A stretch of DNA of 64,000 bases from DATLLN01 sp963797175 (lineage in GTDB: Bacteria; Actinomycetota; Thermoleophilia; Gaiellales; JAICJC01), in contig CAWCOL010000009.1 of assembly GCA_963797175.1 (NCBI GenBank), forward strand, positions 1,240,001-1,304,000, in the 5' to 3' direction. The position numbers were made by a program, and so were the translations under genes. The notes beneath the pieces were generated by a model, which saw only the letters and a list, made by a program, of their open reading frames with translations, searched no databases and was not told the DNA's origin. Of the stretch, positions 57,099 to 64,000 are shown in pieces. Within the stretch, counting starts at the first letter, position 1; each line of letters starts with the position of its first letter.

Positions 57099-59077
57099 CG
57101 GGATGCTCCTTCGGATCGTCGTGTCAGCACTGCCTCGGCCTCGTCGGCCACGTGCTCGGGCGTGAACCCGAGGTGGGCGAGCACGGTCGCGCCAGGGGCG
57201 GATGCGCCGAACCGGTCGAGAGCGATGATCGAGCCGGCGGTGCCGGCGTAGCGCTCCCAGCCCAGCGGCGACGCCGCCTCGACGCAGACCCGCGCCTCGA
57301 CGGACGGGGGCAGGACGTGGTCGCGGTAACTCTGGGGCTGTTCCTCGAACAGCTCCCAGCAGGGCAGCGAGACGACCCGGCTGCGGATGCCGCGCTCGGT
57401 CAGGAGGCCGCGCGCGTCGAGCGCCACGTGCACCTCCGACCCGGTGGCGATCAGCAGCACCTGCGGGTCGTCGTCCCCCTCCAGCACGTAGCCGCCGTGG
57501 GCGACCTCGTGCACGGGGTGGGTGTCGGGATCGATCACCGGCAGCGCCTGCCGCGAGAGGCAGAGCGCCGTCGGGTTGGGCCGCGACAGCGCGATGCTCC
57601 ACGCGCCCGCCGTCTCGTTCGCATCGGCCGGCCGGAACACGGTCGTGTTCGGCTGGGCGCGCAGCGTCGCCAGCTGCTCGATCGGCTGGTGGGTGGGGCC
57701 GTCCTCGCCCAGGCCGACCGAGTCGTGGGTGTACACCCAGATGCTGGGGATGTTCATCAACGCCGAGAGCCGGACGGCCGGCTTCATGTAGTCGAGGAAG
57801 TTGAAGAAGGTGCCGCCGTACGCCCGCAGGCCGCTCAGCACCATGCCGTTGACGGCCGCGCCCATGGCGTGCTCGCGCACCCCGAAGTGGATGTAGCGGC
57901 CGTCGGGCACGCCGGGGGCGAGCTCCGTCCAGCCCGGCGGCCGGGTGTTGTTGGAGGGCGTCAGGTCGGCGGATCCGCCGACCAGCTCGGGCACGCTCTC
58001 GGCGATGCTCGCGATCACCTTGCCGGACGCCGCGCGCGTCGCCATCGGGCCGTCGGACGGCGCGAACCGGCCGGTCGCGAACGACGGGGCGGCGCGGGTG
58101 AAGATGCGGTGCAGCTCGGTCGCGTGCGGGTTGGCGTCCATCGCACGCGTCCACTCAGCCTCCAGCTCGACGCCGTGCTCGACGGCCTCCCGGTAGCGCG
58201 CCAGCGCCTGGTCGGGGACGACGAAGAACTGCTCGGGGTCGAAGCCGAGGTTGCGCTTGGTCTCGGCCTGCTGCTCGGCGCCGCGCGCGTCGGAGTGCGC
58301 CTTGGAGGTGCCGGCGTCGCGGCTGCCGTAGCCGATGATCGTCTTGACGGCGATCAGCGACGGCCCGCCCTCGTGGGCGATCGCGGCGGTCAGCGCGGCG
58401 TCGATCTCGTCCAGGTCGTTGCCGTTCTCGACGGTGGAGGTGTGCCAGCCCAACGCGGCGTAGCGGCCGACCCGGTCCTCGGTGAAGGCGAGGTCGGTGT
58501 GGCCGTCGATGGTGACGGTGTTGTCGTCGTAGAGGACGACGAGGTTGCCCAGGCCGAGGTGACCCGCGAGGGAGCAGGCCTCGTTCGACACGCCCTCCAT
58601 CAGGTCGCCGTCGGACGCGATCACGAACACCCGGAACCCGGCCTCGGCGCCGAAGCGCGCGCCCAGGTGGGTGCCGGCGATCGCCATCCCGACCGACGTC
58701 GCGATGCCCTGACCGAGCGGGCCTGTCGTCGTCTCGACGCCGGGCGTGTGGCCGTACTCGGGGTGCCCCGGGGTCATGCTGCCCCACTGCCGGAAGCGCT
58801 TCAGCTCATCCAGCGGCAGGTCGTATCCGGTCAGGTGCAGCAGCGCGTAGAGCAGCATGCAGCCGTGTCCGGCGGACAGCACGAAGCGGTCGCGCCCGGG
58901 CCACGCCGGGTTCGCCGGGTTGTGGCGCAGATGCCGCGTCCACAGCACGTGGGCCATCGGCGCGGCGCCCATGGGAAGCCCGGGATGCCCCGACTTCGCC
59001 TGTTCGACGGCATCCACCGCCAGGGTGCGGATGGTGTCGATGCCGAGCTGGTCGGTCTCGTCGAACGGTGTGCTCAC
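57095..59077 (-). CDS. tkt: Transketolase
   Basis: 660 residues from GTG with AGGAG shortly upstream. KSGHPGLPMGAAPMAHVLW, the thiamine diphosphate motif ASDGDLMEGVSNEAC...DNTVTIDG, and the transketolase signature FGVREHAMGAAVNGM are present. It transfers two-carbon units between ketoses and aldoses. It is first in the operon tkt-tal-zwf-opcA-pgl-like and is divergent from the ROK kinase. Confidence 0.95.
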   Translation of the reverse strand: MSTPFDETDQLGIDTIRTLAVDAVEQAKSGHPGLPMGAAPMAHVLWTRHLRHNPANPAWPGRDRFVLSAGHGCMLLYALLHLTGYDLPLDELKRFRQWGSMTPGHPEYGHTPGVETTTGPLGQGIATSVGMAIAGTHLGARFGAEAGFRVFVIASDGDLMEGVSNEACSLAGHLGLGNLVVLYDDNTVTIDGHTDLAFTEDRVGRYAALGWHTSTVENGNDLDEIDAALTAAIAHEGGPSLIAVKTIIGYGSRDAGTSKAHSDARGAEQQAETKRNLGFDPEQFFVVPDQALARYREAVEHGVELEAEWTRAMDANPHATELHRIFTRAAPSFATGRFAPSDGPMATRAASGKVIASIAESVPELVGGSADLTPSNNTRPPGWTELAPGVPDGRYIHFGVREHAMGAAVNGMVLSGLRAYGGTFFNFLDYMKPAVRLSALMNIPSIWVYTHDSVGLGEDGPTHQPIEQLATLRAQPNTTVFRPADANETAGAWSIALSRPNPTALCLSRQALPVIDPDTHPVHEVAHGGYVLEGDDDPQVLLIATGSEVHVALDARGLLTERGIRSRVVSLPCWELFEEQPQSYRDHVLPPSVEARVCVEAASPLGWERYAGTAGSIIALDRFGASAPGATVLAHLGFTPEHVADEAEAVLTRRSEGASR

Positions 59078-59184
59078 GAACGCTCCTGGGGTCGGCGCCG
59101 GTAGACGCCTTGACAGTACCACCTGCACCCCGGAATCCCTTGCGCGCTGGCGTTCGCCTTCACCACACGAATAGACTTCGCGTG

Positions 59185-60147
59185 ATGGCCACCGTCACCG
59201 CCGGCGTCGACCTGGGCGGCACCAAGATCCAGACGATCATCGCCGACGGGGACTACGCCGTGGTCGGGCAGGCACGGCACCCCACGCCCAAGGACGGCGG
59301 TCCGGTCGGCGTCGCCGCCGCGATCGTCGAATCCGTGCGGGAGGCCGCCGAGCAGGCGGGCGCCGAGGTGGACGCCCTGCGCGGGATCGGCATCGGCTCG
59401 CCCGGTGCGATCGACACGGACGCCGGCACCGTTGCCCGTGCAACCAACGTCGTGCCGGAGTGGATGGATGCGTTCCCGCTCGCAGCGGCGGTCAAGGAGG
59501 CCTGCGGGGTCCCTGTCGGGCTGGGCAACGACGTCCGGGTCGGCACCTGGGGCGAGCACGTGCTCGGCGCCGGCCGCCCGTTCCGCTCGCTGCTCGGCGT
59601 CTTCTGGGGCACCGGCGTGGGCGGCGGCATCATCCTCGACGGCACGCCCTGGAGAGGGCGCGGCGCCGCAGGCGAGATCGGTCACATGGTCATCCGCCGG
59701 GGCGGAGCGCTCTGCACCTGTGGCCGCCAGGGCTGCGTCGAGGCCTACGCCGGGCGCAAGGCGATGGAGATCGAGGCGCGCAACCGCGTGGACAACGGCG
59801 CCCACACCGACCTGTTCAAGATCATGCGAAAGCACGACCGCGAGTGGCTCTCCAGCGGCATCTGGGACCGCGCCCTCCGCGAGGAGGACGAGCTGGCCCG
59901 CCAGCTGGTCGAGCGGGCCGTGCGCGCCCTGGGCGCGGGCATCGCCTCGGCGGTCAACCTGCTGGACGTGGAGGCCGTGATCATCGGCGGTGGCTTGGGA
60001 ACGCGCCTGGGCGAGCCCTACGTCGAGCGCATCCGCGAGGCCATGCAGCCACACCTGTTCGTTGACGACAACCCGCCGCAGGTCGTGCTGGCCGAGCTGG
60101 GCGACCTGGGCGGCGCCCTCGGCGCCGCGCTCCTGATCGACTCCTAG
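59185..60147 (+). CDS. ROK-family glucokinase
   Basis: 320 residues. VDLGGTKIQTIIAD is the phosphate-binding motif, GIGSPGAID and GNDVRVGTWGEH follow, and the ROK zinc motif is CTCGRQGCVEAYAG with the CGxxGCxE pattern and an upstream GEIGHM histidine. ATP-dependent glucose phosphorylation is the likeliest reaction, feeding the adjacent zwf/tkt operon. TAGACT ends 7 nt before the ATG. Stop codons of this gene and the convergent aldolase are 5 bp apart. Confidence 0.9.
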   Translation: MATVTAGVDLGGTKIQTIIADGDYAVVGQARHPTPKDGGPVGVAAAIVESVREAAEQAGAEVDALRGIGIGSPGAIDTDAGTVARATNVVPEWMDAFPLAAAVKEACGVPVGLGNDVRVGTWGEHVLGAGRPFRSLLGVFWGTGVGGGIILDGTPWRGRGAAGEIGHMVIRRGGALCTCGRQGCVEAYAGRKAMEIEARNRVDNGAHTDLFKIMRKHDREWLSSGIWDRALREEDELARQLVERAVRALGAGIASAVNLLDVEAVIIGGGLGTRLGEPYVERIREAMQPHLFVDDNPPQVVLAELGDLGGALGAALLIDS

Positions 60148-60152
60148 ATCGG

Positions 60153-61223
60153 CTAGGCCAGCCCGATGGCGTCGTCCAGGTACACGTCCTGGATCGTGTT
60201 CAGCAAGGCGACGCCGTCCGCCAGCGGCCGCTGGAAGGCCTTGCGGCCGACGATCAGCCCGGAGCCGCCGGCGCGCTTGTTGACGACGGCCGTGCGCACG
60301 GCCTGCGCCAGGTCGGAGTCGCCCTTGGACTCGCCGCCCGAGTTGATCAGGGGCACCCGTCCCATGTAGCAGTTGACCAGCTGCCAGCGCGTCCACTCGA
60401 TCGGATGGTCGGGCACCAGCTCGTCGTAGACGCGTTGGTCGGTCTTGCCGTAGCCGCTGAACGCGAGGTAACCGCCGTTCCGCTCCGGCTGCTTCTGCTT
60501 GATGATGTCGGCCTCGAGCGTCACGCCCAGGTGGTTGGCCTGACCGGTCAGGTCGGCCGACGTGTGCATGTCGCCGGCGTCGGTCTTGAAGGCGGAGTTG
60601 CGGAGGTAGCACCACAGCACCGTGAACATTCCCAGCGCATGGGCTTCTTCGAACGCCTCGCTGACCTCGACGATCTGGCGCGTCGACTGCTCGGAGCCGA
60701 AATAGATGGTGGCGCCCACGCCGGAGGCGCCCAGCTCGAACGCCTGGCGCACCGAGCCGAACATGACCTGGTCGAACTGGTTCGGGTAGGTCAGCAGCTC
60801 GTTGTGGTTGAGCTTGACGATGAACGGGATCCGGTGCGCGTAGCGCCGCGAGACCATGCCCAGCACGCCGAAGGTGGTGGCGACGGCGTTGCACCCCGCC
60901 TCGATCGCGAGCTCGACCAGGTTCTGCGGGTCGAAGTAGGCGGGGTTCTTGGCGAACGAGGCCGCGCCCGAGTGCTCGATGCCCTGGTCGACCGGGAGGA
61001 TCGAGATGTAGCCGGTACCGGCCAGCCGGCCGTGGCCGAACAGGCCGCCGAGGCTGCGCAGCACCTGGGGCGGACGATCGGTGGCGGCAACCACGCGATC
61101 GATGAAGTCGGGGCCCGGCGCCACGATCTGCGCCGCGTCCACGCCGGTCGCCCGGTAGCCGAGCAGCGACTCGGACTCGTCGCCGAGCAGCTCCTCGATG
61201 CCCGCTGGTGTGCTGATTGCCAT
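60153..61223 (-). CDS. Class I fructose-bisphosphate aldolase (DhnA/FbaB type)
   Basis: 356 residues. ISILPVDQGIEHS, FIVKLNHNELLTYPN, and INSGGESKGDSDLAQAVRTAV belong to the DhnA-type aldolases, in which a lysine forms the Schiff base with dihydroxyacetone phosphate. ISSxFG-like GATIYFGSEQSTRQI supports the same. It cleaves fructose 1,6-bisphosphate in glycolysis or runs in reverse. GGGAG lies 5 nt before the ATG and TAGAAT at 61271-61266 is a candidate -10 site. Confidence 0.92.
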   Translation of the reverse strand: MAISTPAGIEELLGDESESLLGYRATGVDAAQIVAPGPDFIDRVVAATDRPPQVLRSLGGLFGHGRLAGTGYISILPVDQGIEHSGAASFAKNPAYFDPQNLVELAIEAGCNAVATTFGVLGMVSRRYAHRIPFIVKLNHNELLTYPNQFDQVMFGSVRQAFELGASGVGATIYFGSEQSTRQIVEVSEAFEEAHALGMFTVLWCYLRNSAFKTDAGDMHTSADLTGQANHLGVTLEADIIKQKQPERNGGYLAFSGYGKTDQRVYDELVPDHPIEWTRWQLVNCYMGRVPLINSGGESKGDSDLAQAVRTAVVNKRAGGSGLIVGRKAFQRPLADGVALLNTIQDVYLDDAIGLA

Positions 61224-61297
61224 GCTCGCTCCCCCTGCTTCCGATGCGCGTGATGGGTTTCCGTCATTCTACGGCCCACGCCAACAAGGAGACACAC

Positions 61298-62200
61298 GTG
61301 ACGCTCGGATACACCGACCCCCTGCTGATCCTGGCCTTCGACCATCGCGGGTCGTTCCAGACGAAGTTGCTGGGGATCCCGGGGACGCCAACGCCCGCCG
61401 AGGTGGAGCGGATCGAGGCCGCGAAGCGGCTGATCTACAGCGGGTTCGAGGCGGCGGTGGCGGAGGCGCAGCCGGCCGGAGCGGGGATCCTGGTCGACGA
61501 GCAGTTCGGCGCCGGCATCGCCCGCTCGGCGCACGAGCGCGGCACGCCGTTCGCCATGCCGGTCGAGATCAGCGGCCAGAACGAGTTCGACTTCGAGTTC
61601 GGCGATGCCTTCGGCGAGCACATCGAGCGGTTCGACCCCACCTTCGCCAAGGTGCTCGTCCGGTACAACCCGGGCGGCGACGCCGAGATGAACCGACGGC
61701 AGGCCGAGCGGCTGGCCCGGCTCTCGGCCTGGCTGCGCGACCACGACCGCAAGTTCCTGTTCGAGCTGCTGGTGCCCGCCGAGACCGCCCAGCTCCAGGC
61801 CGCCGGCGGCGATCCCGACCGCTACGACCGGGAGGTGCGGCCCGGGCTGATGATCGAGGCTATCGGCGCGCTGCGCGCGGCCGGGATCGAGCCCGACGTG
61901 TGGAAGATCGAGGGCCTCGACCGGCGCGAGGACTGCGAGCGGGTCGCGGCGGCGACGCGGGACGGCGGGCGCGACGAGGTCGCCTGCGTGGTGCTGGGCC
62001 GCGGCGGCGACGAGGCGAAGGTGGTGCACTGGCTGCAGACCGGCGCCGGCGTCCCCGGCTACGTCGGCTTCGCCGTGGGCCGCACGATCTGGTGGGACGC
62101 GCTCACCGACTGGCTGGCGGGCGGCGACGAGTCCGCCGCGGTCGAGCGGATCGCCGCCACCTACAGCCGGCTGGTGGCCGCCTACACGTCGGCGAGCTGA
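61298..62200 (+). CDS. DUF2090 aldolase-like protein (IolC C-terminal/IolJ-like)
   Basis: 300 residues from GTG behind AAGGAG. LLILAFDHRGSFQTKLLG and GILVDEQFGAGIARSA match the DUF2090 domain that is usually fused to 5-dehydro-2-deoxygluconokinase in inositol catabolism; FLFELLVPAET and VWKIEGLD carry the expected barrel residues. Here it stands alone with no iol genes in view. It is divergent from the class I aldolase and convergent (19-bp overlap) with glycerate kinase, so a sugar-phosphate aldolase role is likely, but the substrate is open. Confidence 0.8.
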   Translation: MTLGYTDPLLILAFDHRGSFQTKLLGIPGTPTPAEVERIEAAKRLIYSGFEAAVAEAQPAGAGILVDEQFGAGIARSAHERGTPFAMPVEISGQNEFDFEFGDAFGEHIERFDPTFAKVLVRYNPGGDAEMNRRQAERLARLSAWLRDHDRKFLFELLVPAETAQLQAAGGDPDRYDREVRPGLMIEAIGALRAAGIEPDVWKIEGLDRREDCERVAAATRDGGRDEVACVVLGRGGDEAKVVHWLQTGAGVPGYVGFAVGRTIWWDALTDWLAGGDESAAVERIAATYSRLVAAYTSAS

Positions 62201-63147
62201 CCGGCCAGCAGGGCGCCCGCCCGCTCCAGGTCGCCGCAGCAGAACACCTCGGCGCCCAGCTCCTCCGCACCGATGTCGACCTGGCCGCCGACCGCCACGG
62301 CCGGGATGCCGCGCGCGCGGCAGCGGCCGGCGACCTCGGCCACGACCTTGCCGCGCAGCGTCTGCGCGTCGATCCGGCCCTCCGCGGTGATGCAGCGGGC
62401 CGCACCGTCCAGCAGCCGATCGAGCCCGCACTCGTCCGCCACCAGCCGGGCACCGGGCACCGCGTCCGCCCCCAGCGCCATCAGCATCGCACCGATGCCG
62501 CCGCCGGCGCCCGCGCCCGGCCGGCCGGCGGTGGGCAGCCGCAGCGCCGCCAGCCGGGCCTCGAGCTCGAGCACCTGGGCGGCTGACGCGCCCTTCTGCG
62601 GCGCGTAGACGGCGGCGGCGCCCTCCGGCCCGAGCAGCGGGTTGTCCACGTCCAGCGCCGCCACCAGCGAGACCCCGGCCGGCAGCTCGCCCAGGGCGTC
62701 CCGCAGCCCCGCGCCGCCGTCCGTCGTCGCGGTGCCGCCCACGCCGACAACGATCCTGCGCGCACCCGCGCCGACTGCGGCGAGCAGCAGCTCGCCCGCC
62801 CCGGCTGAGCTCGCCGCGAGCGGATCCGGCTCGACGTCTGCGACGCGCCACATGCCGCACGCCTCGGCCACGTCCAGGGCCGCCTCGCCGCCGCCCAGCA
62901 GGGCGAAGCGTGCGCGGCACGGCCTGCCCAGCGCGTCGTGCACGTCCGCCTGGCGCCACACGCCGCCCCGCGCGCCGCGGAGCGCCTCCGCCGTGCCCTC
63001 GCCGCCGTCGGCGAGCGGCAGCAGCTCCAGCGCGTCGCCCGGGCGGCGGCTGTGCCATCCGGCCGCCAGCGCCTCGGCCGCCTCGCGCGCCGTGTAGGTG
63101 CCCTTCAGCTTGTCCGGAGCGATCACGACATGGCGGCCGTCCGGCAT
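62182..63147 (-). CDS. Glycerate kinase (GarK/GlxK type)
   Basis: 321 residues. VVIAPDKLKGTYTAREAAEALAAGW and LLPLADGGEGTAEAL are the N-terminal family blocks. VVGVGGTATTDGGAGLRDALG, GAGAGGGIGAML and ITAEGRIDAQTLRGKVVAEVAGRC complete it. The enzyme phosphorylates glycerate to 2- or 3-phosphoglycerate for entry into lower glycolysis. TACACT ends 6 nt before the ATG with no Shine-Dalgarno. Confidence 0.93.
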   Translation of the reverse strand: MPDGRHVVIAPDKLKGTYTAREAAEALAAGWHSRRPGDALELLPLADGGEGTAEALRGARGGVWRQADVHDALGRPCRARFALLGGGEAALDVAEACGMWRVADVEPDPLAASSAGAGELLLAAVGAGARRIVVGVGGTATTDGGAGLRDALGELPAGVSLVAALDVDNPLLGPEGAAAVYAPQKGASAAQVLELEARLAALRLPTAGRPGAGAGGGIGAMLMALGADAVPGARLVADECGLDRLLDGAARCITAEGRIDAQTLRGKVVAEVAGRCRARGIPAVAVGGQVDIGAEELGAEVFCCGDLERAGALLAGQLADV

Positions 63148-63340
63148 CCGGCGAGTGTAGATGGTCGATTCCACGAGCTTCGCGGCCCTGTCCGAGACAC
63201 AGCGAGGCCCAGACGCCACGCGCGTCCTTGAACAGGCTTCATCCAGCCTGCCCCGCGGACGCCCGCGACGCCTGGACGACGCCGCACCGCACCCAGAACC
63301 ACGAATCCCGTGGAACCGACCATCCGGTACCCTCCCGCCG

Positions 63341-64000
63341 ATGGCCGGCAGGTGGATCTGGGAGCCCGATGCGGAGACCGTCGAGCGGGCGCGGGTGACG
63401 GCGTTCATGCGCGAGCACGCCATCGACGACTGGCATTCACTGCACCGGCGCGCGCAGACCGATATCGCCTGGTTCTGGGATGCCGTCGTGCAGCACCTCG
63501 GCATCGAGTTCTTCACGCCCTACGACACCGTTGTGGACGAGAGCCGGGGGCCGATGTGGGCGACGTGGTTCGGCGGCGGGACGATCAACCTGGCGCACAA
63601 CTGCGTCGACCGCCACGCGGCGCTTCGGCCCGACCACCCTGCGGTGATCTGCGAGCGGGAGGACGGCGAGGTGCGCACCGCGACCTACGCCGAGCTGGCC
63701 GACATCACCCGCCGGGCCGCGGCCGGGCTGACCGACCTCGGCATCCGCCCGGGCGACGCGGTCGGCCTCTACCTGCCGATGGGGATCGAGGTGGTGGCGG
63801 CCTTCTACGCCGTCGCCAGAATCGGCGCGATCGCGGTGCCGATCTTCTCGGGGTTCGGCGCCTCCGCCGTCGCCGCGCGGCTGGCCGACGCCGGCGCCCG
63901 CTGCCTGATCACCGCCGACGCCGTGCCCCGCCGCGGCCGGCCGGTGTCGATGAAGGCCGTGGCCGACGAGGCCGTGGCCGCCGCGTCGGGCGTCCGCCAC
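63341..64000 (+). CDS. Acetyl-CoA synthetase-like AMP-forming ligase (N-terminal part, cut by window end)
   Basis: 220 codons are visible and the frame is still open at 64000. The N-terminal ACS domain reads WHSLHRRAQTDIAWFWDAVV and GGTINLAHNCVDRHA; the AMP-binding domain begins with VRTATYAELADITRRAAAGL and continues to GIEVVAAFYAVARIGAIAVPIFSGFG. The ATP-binding SGTTGxPK motif lies beyond the window. Acetate, propionate or a longer acid could be the substrate. TACCCT ends 7 nt before the ATG. Confidence 0.88.
   Translation, partial: MAGRWIWEPDAETVERARVTAFMREHAIDDWHSLHRRAQTDIAWFWDAVVQHLGIEFFTPYDTVVDESRGPMWATWFGGGTINLAHNCVDRHAALRPDHPAVICEREDGEVRTATYAELADITRRAAAGLTDLGIRPGDAVGLYLPMGIEVVAAFYAVARIGAIAVPIFSGFGASAVAARLADAGARCLITADAVPRRGRPVSMKAVADEAVAAASGVRH

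Overview
This is 64 kb of very GC-rich DNA (about 70 percent) from a bacterium, most probably an Actinomycetota member. The pointers are OpcA beside zwf, actinobacterial-type PHO boxes (GTTCACC repeats every 11 nt), an actinobacterial HhH-GPD family protein, frequent GTG starts and many apparently leaderless genes. A deep-branching class such as Thermoleophilia would fit, but that is a guess. Gene content is mostly housekeeping and central metabolism. No prophage, integrase, transposase or CRISPR array was seen.

Layout. 1-1.9 kb: end of a formate dehydrogenase-type operon (NuoF-like tail, Fe-S subunit, fdhD). 1.9-6.5 kb: a LuxR-type two-component pair, a small membrane protein, uppP and an MFS exporter. 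6.45-6.94 kb: a gene-free stretch of hairpins and a 92-bp tandem repeat array. 6.9-10.7 kb: a minus-strand cluster (NlpC/P60 hydrolase, MBL-rhodanese fusion, rhodanese, DUF72). 10.7-18.8 kb: dCMP deaminase, tRNA-Val, a histidine kinase with nine tandem GAF domains, and a GH15 glycosidase. 18.9-26.7 kb: tRNA-Asp, small exported or membrane proteins, a dehydrogenase, and a very large secreted metzincin protease behind a consensus promoter and a leader of about 280 nt. 26.7-34.5 kb: isochorismatase-like and arginase-like enzymes, a VIT transporter divergent from a Fur regulator, a palindromic repeat, a flavin oxidase, a DapA-like lyase, an MFS carrier and a ferritin. 34.5-47.3 kb: MOSC protein, iron-type ADH, SDR, HhH-GPD protein, desaturase, orphan DNA methylase, rpiA, a DUF255 thioredoxin protein and the giant NAD-glutamate dehydrogenase. 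47.3-53 kb: pstS-pstC-pstA-pstB-pstB-phoU with two PHO boxes. 53-59 kb: minus-strand pentose phosphate operon tkt-tal-zwf-opcA-pgl-like. 59-63 kb: ROK glucokinase, class I aldolase, DUF2090 aldolase-like protein, glycerate kinase. The window ends inside an acetyl-CoA synthetase-like gene.

Together, tkt, tal, rpiA, zwf, opcA, the pgl-like gene, glucokinase, aldolase and glycerate kinase form a sugar-phosphate block beside a phosphate-uptake regulon.

Two window-wide properties matter when reading the entries. First, at least seventeen genes have a TANNNT hexamer ending 6-9 nt before the start codon and no Shine-Dalgarno, which suggests widespread leaderless transcription; I used this to choose several starts. 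Second, at least eleven otherwise intact genes are broken by single-nucleotide frameshifts, often in G or C runs. I treat these as likely sequence errors and annotate each gene over its full extent, stating where the frame breaks.
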